DNA of 64,000 nucleotides from Zanthoxylum bungeanum. Taxonomy: Eukaryota; Streptophyta; Magnoliopsida; Sapindales; Rutaceae. Made by a program: the position numbers and the translations under genes. The DNA is taken from assembly GCA_019454045.1 (NCBI GenBank), contig SKCR01035550.1, positions 1 through 64,000 on the forward strand, read 5' to 3'. Positions within the stretch are counted from its first letter, which is position 1. Every line of letters begins with the position of its first letter. Of the stretch, positions 23,137 to 32,990 are shown piece after piece. The notes beneath the pieces were generated by a model, which saw only the letters and a list, made by a program, of their open reading frames with translations, had not been told where the DNA came from and searched no databases.

Positions 23137-25227
23137 TGTTGGACAATTATGACCCATAGCGTCACTATTTATACAGATCATGGTGTTGTTGAACAAATTA
23201 ACTATGTGACAAAAGGAGATTGCACTCTTATCATTTGTGATTAGATCACCTAGATGTATAAATGATGAGAGGTCCCTGTGATTTGTTCCTGGATGGAGAA
23301 TGATATTAGACAGTATCAGTCCACGTAGGATAAATCATTAAATATCCATAGTCAGAGTATTATCGAGATTGGACATCGATAAATAAGTAAAACACTAGTA
23401 TTACACTTGTGCGCGTTTGTGAGGGCACAACGGCATAGTTCTCATATATTTGGGTATAGGATACTCATGCAAGTTTAATAGGAGATTGTGTTTTACCGGG
23501 TACGGGAAACAGCTTTGCTCTGGATTGAACCCCGCGGAATCCCATTGGTAGTATGACTATGTGTCTATGGGAGTCTGCAATCAGGGTAGGTGTATTTGGT
23601 CTTAACCTGAGACTTGCACCGCTAATGCTTACGACAATCAATATACTTTAGTTGAGGTCGTCCAGGGCTTTAACCGGTTCTGTGTACGCCAATGTTGGGT
23701 ATATTGAGAATCGTAGTTTGTTGGGTGTGATGTCAAGACGAAAGTGTCACTCTAGTCATATGGAGATGATGGTCACGTAGGATACGAAACTCGTTCTCTT
23801 AAATGCTCGAGCTATCGGGATATTATGACAAGGTCATGTATATCCGATTATAGAGACTAGTTACCAAACATCCGATATGTGCTTCGTACGGGGCAGACAC
23901 AATTCATCCAGCCCTAGGCCTAGCACGTGATCATCCGATACTGGACAGAAATACTCAATACTACGGTTACGCGCTTGATATAGATCTAATATTCCTATAA
24001 GGATATTTCTGGAGAATTGGGTAGGCATGTCGCTTTGCTAGAAGCCACCTTGTCTTGTAAATCGGTACAAACGTAGTACGAGGTACTTACGTGTTCGGAT
24101 AGTCCGACGACCGTATTTACTGCCAACATATCCGGGGATCTCATGGGTCGCTTCCCAAAGATTCACCGATGATGTATGACTCGCACTTTTATTAATCTAG
24201 GATTAATTAGAAGAGAGAGAAAATTAATCTGGGATTAATTACGGAGATATTTTATCTGGGATAAAATATTAATTAAAGAGAGAACGATTAATTTAGAATT
24301 AATCGATAAAATAATATATTTGATATATTATACGAAATTGGATTTCGACGCGGAATTAAAATTAGATTTTAATTCGGGCGAACGAATTAATTTAGAATTA
24401 ATTCGTTAGGGACGTGAATAATGATTTCACTAGGCGTAATCGTTTAATTGCGTTGCGACGAAAAATTCGTTAATTGGGAATTAGCGAACCCGAGCCCGGG
24501 ATTATTTGCGAGCGCATTCGTATTTCGATTCGAGTGCGGCACGCAAGTCAAATCGAGCGTCAAATCGCTAGTCACATCAAGCGTCAAATAACATGTCACT
24601 TTGAGTGATGTGACAAATTGATTGATTGATTTGAGTGATTGATGTGGTTGGTTGAAAAGGCATTAATGGGCTTTTGCTTTTTGACTTTTTGGTAAATGAA
24701 AATGATTTATGTATTTGTTTTGTTTTTGGAAAATAAAATAAAATATAAATAATACATTTTCTTTTATTTTCTCTCTCTCTCTCTCACGGTATTAGGTTTC
24801 AAGGAAACCTAAATTTTTCCCTCCTCTCTTTTTTCTTCTCTTCACGGCTTAGAGCCACCGATTTCTTCTCTCCAATTTCTGGTTTGACCGAACAAAAGGA
24901 AGAAGAAGAAGTTCTAGCACACACATGGGTTTATACTATGGTGATAAGGAAACTAACACATGAGCTTGGAATCCATTTTGGAGCTTGAAGCTTGGAGCTT
25001 CCATGGTGTCTCCCATGGCCGAATCTTGGAGGACTTTCACAGCCTAAAACCGAGCACCACAGCAGTTCAAGGAGGCCCTACCCGATCTTCACAAGGAGGA
25101 AGAAGTGGCTTGTTCTTCGTAGCATCAAACCGATCAATGTGAGTATGTATTCCGCCTTACTCCTTTGTGGATTCATGCGAATTTCTTGCTTGATTTCATG
25201 ATATTGGGACCTAATTAGAAACCAACA
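23137..25227 (+). repeat. Element A 3' LTR
   Basis: This complete 2091-bp LTR runs from TGTTGGACAATTATGACCC to GAAACCAACA. It is followed by leader sequence of element C (CATGATTT..), so A was inserted in the C leader. The matching left TSD was lost with the LTR recombination. Confidence 0.85.
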
Positions 25228-25823
25228 CATGATTTAATGATGATAAGCATAATTAATTAAGCTAATTTGATGTTTTGGAAATATTGATTTGGGTGATTAA
25301 TAATGCTATACACTTTATGTAAATAAATTGGGAATTTGGAATTTTTGTAATTTAATTTTGTTGGGCCTATTTTGTGAAATTGGGCTTAAGTGTTGTAAAT
25401 GGGCTTATTGGGCTTGGTTGTACCAAGTTGGGTTTAGGCTAAATTAGTTGGATCCAATTGGGCCCAAAACCGCTTCCATAAAGCCCAAATGCGACTAATG
25501 GACCTTTAAAGTTTAATTGGGCCTAAATTGATTTCTGGGCTTATGGGGTAACTCCCGGATTGGACTTTGGTTATTGGATTTGACCCGAGTTGACCAAAAG
25601 TCCACGCCTTAAAGAAATTAATTAAAAGTCCATTGGACTTTAATTAAATTGACGTTGGACGTTAATTGGGCTTTGAGACCCGTAACGATTAAATTTGGAA
25701 TTAAGTCGTAAAGGTTCGTTAATATAGTGTAATATTTAATTTGGAATTAAATAAATGGATAGTAATAAATATAAATTGAATGGATTTAATTTTGTAGTTT
25801 AATTTATTCGTACTTTAAGTACT
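25228..25823 (+). other. Element C leader, left of L
   Basis: This is non-coding. It aligns with the A leader from about 15771 onward, including GGTTGTACCAAG, GGATCCAATTGGGCCC and the TTAATTAAA..TTTAATTAA inverted arms. It ends in GTACT at 25819-25823, the target site of L. Confidence 0.75.
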
Positions 25824-26695
25824 TGTTGACGGCGGATTTTGGTCTCAGGGTTAATTGGGAATATTACTCCCGAGACAATCCTCCTTCAATAGTGAATTTG
25901 CTTGGTTTTGTGGGAACCAAAGGCAAATTAGCAGAAGACATACAAAGGTACCAACCAACAAGAGGATTTAACGTGGTTCGGCGGATCAGGTCCAACCTAC
26001 GTCCACGGACACAAACAGAATGATACTTTTTTATTGCTGAGATACGCTTCTCGGATATCTCTTATGTTTACAAGCTTGATCGTAATGATCATGTTCTTGA
26101 TTCTGATCTTGATTCTGATATTGATTCTCATCTTGATTCTGATCTTGATTCTGATATTGATTCTCCCCCCTTACACACACTCCACCCTTCTATTTATAAT
26201 AGTGTAGAAATCAGATTCCTTCTCCTACAAGAATTTCCTAGTTGAAACAATTCCTTTTCCCAAAGGATTCCTAATCAAAACTATTCCCTTTTCCCATAAG
26301 GATTCCTAATCAAAACTACCTTTACTTTCTTTATCCTACTAGGACTCTGACTCATCAGTTTTCCCCATGAAAATAGGATAACTTGCCATATTATCCGCAA
26401 GAATAGGGTGTCATCTTCTGGAGCATATCTCGCTATCTGGTCGGTCTTCATGAGGTCAGTCATGATAGTTCTTTGAACTGAGAATGCTGATGTCGATCTG
26501 ATAATGCTCGGTCATCCGATCTCAAGTGGGCGGTAACCTATCATCAAGTGTTCGGTCTCTACCTGTTGGCTTTATAACACTCATGTGCTCGGGTCGGCAT
26601 TAATGATTTCGACTGAGAAGGGAATTACCCTTTTTACCCATGCCGTACTCTTTAAATAACATAGGTCCTGAAAAAACCCTCAACATATGTCCCAT
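25824..26695 (-). repeat. Element L 3' LTR (minus orientation)
   Basis: This 872-bp repeat begins on the plus strand with TGTTGACGGCGGATTTTGG and ends with CCTCAACA. It contains a short tandem of CTTGATTCTGATATTGATTC units at 26095-26165 and a TATA-like TATAAATAG on the minus strand at 26190-26198. Confidence 0.9.
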
Positions 26696-26904
26696 AGTTC
26701 TCGGTAACAACGAGTTTGCGAGTTGATGCCGGGAACTATAAAAAAAGATGGTGTGCCGATGAATTCGTCAGTGGTCACTCCAGGAACCGCAGAGAAAAAT
26801 GCCTTGGCTGTAAATCTGGTCCTTCCTGCCACCCTCATGTGCTCAGTCAACGAGGATCCCGATATCTACCCGTGGAGAAAATGCTTTGTCCTTATGCTGA
26901 TGAC

Positions 26905-27240
26905 GATCGACTCGGTGGGACGTAACCCGACCCCGAGGTGAGAAGAACATTTGGCTCTGGGGGAATGTCACCTCCCTAGACCAATAGAGGGCCGACCATG
27001 GGGGAGATGCTCCGATCCCATGCCGATGATAAGTCTCTCGGTGGGACGTATCCTGACCCCGAGCTGAAGAAAGTCTTGGCTCTGGGGGAATATTACATCT
27101 CCAGTCCAAAGAAGCCGACTCGGTGGGACGTAACCCGACCCCGAGCTGAAAGAAAGACTTGGCTCTGGGGGAATGTTACATCCCCAGTCCAAAGAAGCCG
27201 ACTCGGTGGGACGTAACCCGACCCCGAGCTGAAACAAACA
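26905..27240. repeat. About 83-bp tandem repeats in L
   Basis: The block CTCGGTGGGACGTAACCCGA recurs at 26911, 27037 (diverged), 27119 and 27202. The last units are 83 bp apart and carry a GGGGGAATGTTACATC segment between blocks. Open frames across it are repeat artefacts. Confidence 0.8.
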
Positions 27241-27575
27241 TCGATCTCGGTGAAAAGAAACATCAGTCTCGGCGGTACAAGAGCAGACCTGAACCGGAAA
27301 GAAACATCGGTCTCAGCGGTACAAGAGCAGACCCGAGCCGGAAAGAAACATCGATCTCGGCGGTACAAGAGCATACCCGAGCCGGAAAGAAACATCGGTC
27401 TCGGCGGTACAAGACCAGACCCGAGCCGAAAAGAAACATCGATCTCGGCGGTACAAGAGCAGACCCGAGCCGGAAAGAGACATTGGTCTCGGCGGTACAA
27501 GAGCAGACCCGAGTCGGAAAGAAACATCGGTCTCGGCGGAATGAAATCCAGCCTCGAGCCGAATAATCAAATGGC
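27236..27575. repeat. 44-bp minisatellite in L
   Basis: Starts of GGCGGTACAAG or a close variant fall at 27271, 27315, 27359, 27403, 27447, 27491 and 27535, an exact 44-bp period. Units differ by a few substitutions. Because 44 is not a multiple of 3, all frames stay open over the array and give spurious repetitive proteins on both strands. Confidence 0.9.
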
Positions 27576-27944
27576 CTCGGCGGAACGAGATCCATCCCCG
27601 AGCCAAATAATCCTTAGGACTTGCTCAGAAGGGAAGTGAATCAACCTTTTGAAGCCCTATCGAATCTGGCACGGGCGTCCCCTTGTCAGACCAGCGAAAA
27701 ATAAAAAAAAACTCTGGAAAATAAAATCAAAAGGCGGGGGCGACTTAGCACTTATCCCAAAACAAAACGTTAAAGTGTAAACAACAGCATGGAGTCCTTA
27801 AGACAGCGTCCTGTCCGAGGTTTCCAAAACACAATCCTGAATCTTTCAATTCAGAGTCCCGGCGAACCAGGATTTGGATCAAAGAGCGTTTAGACTGGTA
27901 AGGGTACATCCTCTATACTTTAGGTCTCCATGGAGCCTGTGTAC

Positions 27945-28330
27945 TGTTTGAGGGCTCCTCCTTATAACGCTGGAGCAAGCATACGCTACGATGGCACAAT
28001 CCCTCCCCGTGCTATACCTCTCTTGGATCCGAATGATCAAAGAAATATGGATCAAAGAGTGCCCGAAACATTAAGGGCATATTCCTCCTTATGCTCAATA
28101 ACACTGGAGCAAGCAAACATTACGGGGGTATCATCCATCCCCGTGCTATGCTTCTCACTGATCCGAATGATCAAAGAAATAGGGATCAAAGAGTGCCCGA
28201 GACAGTAAGGGCATATTTCTCCTTATGTTCGGTAACATTGGAGCAAGCAAACGCTACAGGGGTATCATCCCTCCCCGTGCTATGCTTCTCACGGATCCTT
28301 TGGTCAAACAAGACATACGGGGACACATTC
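27945..28330. repeat. 134-bp tandem repeat in L (3 units)
   Basis: GGAGCAAGCA occurs at 27972, 28106 and 28240, exactly 134 bp apart. Each unit contains CCGTGCTAT..CTTCTC, GATCC..GATCAAAGAAAT and AGTGCCCGA. The third unit diverges after GATCC. No protein function is apparent. Confidence 0.85.
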
Positions 28331-28665
28331 CCCGTTGTCGTATTTTCCAAACCGGCCAGGCCGGCCACCTCACGGGGGCACTCCCTCCCCGCGATTATCA
28401 TCCTGAGATATCTCTTATAGGGAAGTTAGGCTCCAGCTTCGGGAGTTTGATCCTACCACGAAGGGTTCACGCGCTCCCTCATACACTTCACCCTTTGAAG
28501 TAATCCCCACTTAAAATGAAAGACCCAGATCGGAGCACTTCACCCGGGGGTTTGATAATAATACCAGTGTTTGGCATGCCACGGGTTTGGTGCCCTTTCT
28601 GTCCTCAAATCATTATAGCTTTAAGTAAGCGCTCGAGTGGCTCATTTGTAGCAGATTACTATTGA

Positions 28666-29443
28666 TTAACCATCTTGCAACTCCCTATAGTTCTCCATAC
28701 GCCATGAGCTATTAGAAGGAGCATTGCCACCACATTCCTCATTAGTATATCCTATATCTAATGTAGTAGTAACAATTCCAGCAGACATATGCAACAGTTT
28801 CTCAGACCCAATATGCAGTGAAGAATCAGTCTCTCATTTTGCTTCCTCAGTTACCATAGGTGGGGTTTCCTTGGCAGATTCACTAGATATAGCTACATCC
28901 TTAAACTTCAGTGAAGAATGGTCAACACCCACTTCCCCAGGCTTCACCTCAATAGGATCGGGTAGTTCACGATTGTCCATGCTAATAATCTCTTGATGAG
29001 CATTTACATCATCTTGCAAGCAAGATGCTCTACCAGAATCTTCACCATTTTCATTTATAGTGTTCCTCTCAACCTCACAACTAACACGATCCAACGCTGG
29101 TATATGAGGAGAAGCAACAACATAACTCTCCAACTGAACAATTTTCGTGGTCACAAATTCATCCTCCTTGGCACTAGAAGCACAAAATTTTATCTTCTTC
29201 TCAAGGTAACTGGAAAGTGATGAGTCTTTCGGATCATCACCACGTTTATCAAGGCTGCGATTAAGGCCATAGAAAGCTTCCAATTGATTGTCCTCTCTTT
29301 CTGATCCATTACCAAGCTTATCAAATCTGATGACAAATGGTTCTTATCATGTACTTCAGATGAAACTACTACAACCATGTTATCGTTTTGACATTCTTAG
29401 CTTCCCTCTCTGTCTCACAACTTTCTAAAATATGCTGCTCTTC
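28666..29443 (-). pseudogene. Second captured coding fragment in L, origin not recognised
   Basis: On the minus strand a long frame reads from about 29443 to a stop at 28666-28668. It holds acidic, serine-rich, low-complexity-free protein sequence: REDNQLEAFYGLNRSLDKRG, then SSYLEKKIKFCASSAKEDEF, then ELPDPIEVKPGEVGVDHSS. One internal TGA follows VTEEAK near 28832 (possible CGA decay), and there are frameshifts near 29345 and 29380. Composition and codon use resemble a host exon rather than gag or pol. It starts overlapping the end of the HAC fragment at GAAGAGCAGCA (29433-29443), which can be read in either gene's frame. I cannot assign a family; it could also be an alien domain of the element. 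Confidence 0.55.
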
Positions 29444-29909
29444 GCCTTATCATCTCCATCATAGCAGCCCTTCACCGTGAATCGGACTGTTGCCGGAGCC
29501 TCCTCAGATGTTCTTTGAGATCTCTGCAGTGTGGTACGTGGCATTCAGACTCTTTGCATGCTCGAGCATGGAGTTGCAGGAGATACCACATTTTTTTACA
29601 AAGGACACACCCTCCAGATGCACGTGTTTTGCATTGTATACCGTTTCGGAAAAGCCCCTTTATCTTACGGGAATTAGGATATTGGCAGTGTGGAGACCGA
29701 TATTGTGATGCATGCACCAGAAGATCAAGCATTTTTCTTAACTGCAAGACCCGTAGCTGTCTGGCTTCTTTATTCTGTGCATCACGATCAGCAGTGGATG
29801 GATGATTAGTCAATTTATGTGGATGATCAATACACCCATCCTTCTGATAACAAGCATCGCATACGTCATAATCCGGGCAAACATCACAACGCCAACCTTG
29901 TTCGGTTTC
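29433..29909 (-). pseudogene. Captured HAC-type histone acetyltransferase fragment (ZZ end and TAZ zinc finger)
   Basis: On the minus strand the frame starts after a TGA at 29910-29912. It reads ETEQGWRCDVCPDYDVCDAC, the second half of a ZZ zinc finger (two CxxC pairs and HPH), then TNHPSTADRDAQNKEARQLR and a TAZ domain (RVLQLRKMLDLLVHASQ.., CKTRASGGCVLCKKMWYLL, ARACKESECHVPHCRDLKEH). This matches the C-terminal end of plant p300/CBP-like acetyltransferases (HAC1/HAC12 type), which act as nuclear co-activators. The catalytic domain, PHD finger and first ZZ cysteines are absent. A TGA at 29472-29474 replaces a likely CGA, after which RAAMMEMIRRRAA follows in frame. Expected zinc-binding residues are changed (HASQY, YPNS, LFRN). 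No intron is seen, so a processed origin is possible. It is in sense orientation to the LTR promoter. Confidence 0.85.
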
Positions 29910-30065
29910 TCAAGGTATCATACTGATAATGATCTGGATTTTCCTCCCTATCTTTCATCATATTTTCCTCTATTTTCTCCATCTATTCTGCGGTTGAACT
30001 CCATGTTGACTAGTGATTTCCACCTTTTATCATCGTCTTACTACGCGAGCCGCTTTTTGTTGAGT
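29910..30065 (-). other. Element L leader before the captured genes
   Basis: About 155 bp lie between the primer site and the HAC fragment on the minus strand. An ATG at 30004-30002 opens a frame of 18 codons (MEFNRRIDGENRGKYDER) ending in TAG. It could be a remnant of the original gag start, but this is too short to prove. Confidence 0.4.
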
Positions 30066-30083
30066 TCCCCACAGACGGCGCCA
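30066..30083 (-). promoter_or_regulatory. Element L primer-binding site (minus strand)
   Basis: Read on the minus strand this is TGGCGCCGTCTGTGGGGA, two bases after the LTR end at 30086. TGGCGCC-type sites are known from plant Ty3/gypsy elements and related large non-autonomous derivatives. It sets the orientation of L. Confidence 0.85.
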
Positions 30084-30085
30084 AC

Positions 30086-30953
30086 TGTTGACGTTGGATT
30101 TTGGTCTCAGGGTAATTTGGGAATATTACTCCCGAGACAATCCTCCCTCAATAGTGAATTTGTTTGGTTATGTGGGAACCAAAGGCAAATTTAGCAGAAG
30201 ACAGACAAATGCACCAATCAACAAGGAGATTTAACGTGGTTTGGAGGATTAGGTCCAACCTATGTTCACGGACACAAATAGAATGATACTTTTTTATTAC
30301 TGAGATATGCTTCTCGGATATCTCTTATGTTTACAAGCTTGATCGTAGTGATCATGTTCTTGATTCTAATCTTGATTCTGATATTGATTCTCCTCTTGAT
30401 TCTGATCTTGATTCTGATATTGATTCTCCTCCCCCTTACACACACTCTACCATTCTATTTATAATAGTGTAGAAATCAGATTCCTTCTCCTACAAGAATT
30501 TCCTAGTTGAAACAATTTCCTTTTCCCATAAGGATTCCTAATCAAAACTATTCCATTTTCCCATAAGGATTCATAATCAAAACTACCTTTACTTTCTTTA
30601 TCCTAATAGGACTCTGACTCATCAGTTTTCCCCATGAAAATAGGATAACTTGGCATCTTATCCGCAAGAATAGGGTGTCATCTTCTGGAGCATATCTCAC
30701 TATCTGGTCGGTCTTGATAAGGTTGGTAATGATAGTCATTTGAACTGAGAATGCTGCTGTCGATCTGATAATACCCGGTCATCCGATCTCAAGTGGTCGG
30801 TCACCTATCATCAAGTGTTCGGTCTCTACCTCTTGGCTTTATAACACTCATGTGCTCGGGTCGGCATTAATGATTTCGACCGAGAAATGGAATTACCCTT
30901 TTTACCTATGCCGTACTCCTTAAATAACATAGGTCCTGAAAAAACCATCAACA
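30086..30953 (-). repeat. Element L 5' LTR (minus orientation)
   Basis: This is an 868-bp copy of the LTR at 25824-26695 with scattered substitutions and small indels. On the minus strand a TATA-like TATAAATAG at 30455-30463 would direct transcription into the primer site and the captured fragments. It ends at 30953, followed by TSD GTACT. Confidence 0.9.
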
Positions 30954-32369
30954 GTACTTATTCGCAAAACGAGTTTGACTCGCACAAAATCAAATCGTTG
31001 TTTGAACATTGGATGATCATTAATTATCAGATTAATTAATTTGATTAGATTGATTGATAACATGCTTGTGTGAATACATGGTTGCGATGCATGAATAATG
31101 TATATCGGATGGATATTAGATGGGTGTGGCAATTTTAGAAATTGTTGTAATAAATTTGATTTATTAATTGGACCTGCGTGTCCAGCCTTATTACCTCCTT
31201 ATTCTTTGTATTCTCTTCTCACCTATTCCCTTCAATGTAAATGAGGTTTCTTTAGAAGTGTAGTGTAACGGGTAGAAGTAATACATGTGCTAGCGGGAGA
31301 GAGGAAATAGAGAGATTTTATCTAGGATCAATGTGTAAAGTATCCATCCGCATATGATTATTATTTATTTATACGCGCTTTATTATGTGTTTAGAATGCA
31401 TGTTTAAGGGTGTATGATGATGAGACCTTAACAAATATAATAAATTGGTTACCAATTTGCACTCGAAAAACCCTCATAAATATTAAGCGTCTTTCCTTCC
31501 ATTGAGTGATTCTCACTCAAGATCCGAGACTGGCATTGGCTTGTTGGCCAAAGTCAAGGCCTTTGTCCGTCGAGGATGTGTTTGAATCACGAGAGCTTTG
31601 TTCCATATCAGTGTCTTGTCCAAGTTGTTGTTTGTTGGCCAAATTCAAGACCACTTCTTGTCCATTGACATTGATTACGAAGCTTTCCATGGTCAATGGG
31701 TCGCGCTTGACTGGGATCACTAAGTTTGTTGTGCCAAAGCCAAGGCTTAGTTGATTCAGAGGAAAAAGGTTAGGTAATATTGGATATATTGGCATATATA
31801 AGATATATGTTTCGGACTTGGATGTCCCCCTACTGGATTTAGGAATTGGATTGGATCCAATTGATCTTAGAGATCTACCTAGTTAATTATCATACAATTT
31901 GTTGGCCAAAGTCAAGATTGTGTGATATTTAACGGGATCCTAGCCCCTAGGAAACACGGTTCCCGAGTACTCGACAGAGGGTTAGAGGCTCACCGAAAAA
32001 TGTGGGAAGCAAGAATTGAATTTGCAATATTCGTTTAATTACTTGCCATAAGCGCTCAAACAAATATCATTCGTCAATTATATTAATGTTAGTTGGACTA
32101 ATATTTAAACGTTGTTTTAATTAACAGTTGGACTGTATTCAAACTATTCATTTATATTTGATTATATAATTGGATTATAATAATCAATATATTTGATTTA
32201 ATTAATTATAGTTGATTAAAATAGTTGGACTATAATAATCATTATAATAAATAGTACCTAAATCGTTGATTAAATAGTTGGACTATTAGAATCAAGAAAA
32301 AATTGAAAGATTGGCATTTAAAATATAATCATAGGGAAAATGTATTTAAATGGTTTAATTTTCAAATTG
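30954..32369 (+). other. Element C leader, right of L
   Basis: This continues the leader exactly at the duplicated GTACT. The same features as in A are present: GTTTGAACATTGGATGATCA, the TTGGCCAAAGTCAAG repeats (near 31546, 31635 and 31902) and the TTGGACTAAT/TTGGATTATA palindrome array at 32090-32300. A sense frame at 31506-31754 (82 codons, GTG start only) and an antisense frame at 31517-31795 overlap here. Confidence 0.75.
31517..31795 (-). other. Small antisense ORF conserved between copies (copy in C)
   Basis: The open frame contains MESFVINVNGQEVVLNLANK and ends ..DKGLDFGQQANASLGS. From that internal ATG the C and B frames (46462-46665) are nearly identical to their stop. No domain is recognised. 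The two internal copies of TTGGCCAA give its repeated 'LANK/FGQQ' segments. Confidence 0.35.
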
Positions 32370-32990
32370 GGAATAAAATTTCAGGATGGTCCTCGAAACT
32401 AATAAGTTACTTTATTTGGTAAAATATCATATTAGACCTAAGCCCGAAATTAAGCAAATAGTAGAGCATGATCTTTGGAAGATTCATGTGATGATAACTT
32501 AAGTGCTTAATCCATTAAACTTGTCAAGTAGACTCCTTAATTTCTGAATCAGAACTAAGGATTAGATCCTTAAAGTATGATAATGAAATTGAAGGATCTT
32601 CATAGATCTATTTTTAGATCTTAGAAGTATTAAATTGCAATAATAACTCTTGGAGAGTTAATGGCAATTCTCAAGGAGAAAAGTCAAACTTTGCAATAAG
32701 GCAAGTAGCGCAAGGCGCACCTTACTTCGATATTCTAGAAGGCCAAGGCTTGGCCAAAAGCTTCTGGAGTGTTGTAAATGGCAAAGGCAAAATCATTATA
32801 ATCTTCTGGGAAGATAAAGGACAAATCCCAAAATGTCTACCTAAATTGTGGAAAACGGGATCGCGGAAGCGTGACTGCCACTTGGACAAAGCAGACATGA
32901 AGGAATTGAAGACGAGAAAGGCTCTGACTTCAAATATGTTTTTCGTAATTATGTTCAGTACTAGTATTAAAATTAGCTTTTAAATACTTA
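32370..32990 (+). pseudogene. Element C gag remnant with mutated zinc knuckle
   Basis: The gag region runs from GGATGGTCCTCGAAACT near 32385 to about 32990. Around 32838-32878 the zinc-knuckle region is retained (LNCGK) but degenerate: the first cysteine codon reads TAC and the histidine codon reads CGC in the frame that matches O. The downstream DKADMKE segment is shared with O. Frameshifts and stops interrupt it. Confidence 0.65.

Larger units (their letters stand above)
15241..25227 (+). mobile_element. Copia element A (same family), internal region and 3' LTR, with solo LTR X inside
   Basis: A degenerate primer site follows the chimeric LTR at 15242 (TGGTATCTATGAGCT, which carries extra bases relative to the usual motif). 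Leader, gag, protease, integrase, RT and RNase H remnants follow in copia order. The PPT AAGTGGGAGAT is at 23126-23136 and the 3' LTR at 23137-25227. Without X the internal length is about 5.76 kb, the same as in B. All frames carry many stops and frameshifts. Confidence 0.8.
25824..30953 (-). mobile_element. Non-autonomous LTR element L (LARD-like) with captured gene fragments
   Basis: Direct repeats of 872 and 868 bp, a perfect TSD GTACT (25819-25823 and 30954-30958) and uninterrupted leader on both sides define the element. On the minus strand a primer site TGGCGCCGTCTGTGGGGA follows the LTR, which makes this an LTR element of the type primed like Ty3/gypsy Tat/Athila relatives, in reverse orientation. 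The 3.39-kb internal region has no recognisable gag or pol. In minus-strand order it contains a HAC-type ZZ-TAZ fragment, an unidentified coding fragment and three tandem arrays. Its base composition and codons look unlike the surrounding copia DNA. Confidence 0.9.

Noticed and set aside
27236..27575. Regular short repeats that could suggest a CRISPR array
   Set aside because: Units are head-to-tail with no unique spacers, and the context is an eukaryotic retroelement.
27093..27639. Several overlapping 90-145-residue open frames on both strands rich in repeated RYKSRPEPERN- or LLYRRDRC-like segments
   Set aside because: They are produced by the 44-bp minisatellite being open in several frames on both strands; there is no independent coding evidence.
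29409..29813. A working HAC gene
   Set aside because: The acetyltransferase catalytic core, PHD finger and half of ZZ are absent, a stop interrupts the end, and the fragment is enclosed between retroelement LTRs.
31506..31754. 82-codon sense frame upstream of gag in C, matched in B (46428-46676 minus)
   Set aside because: It begins at GTG rather than ATG, overlaps the antisense frame, and is broken in A, D and O; it is more likely an effect of repeat composition.
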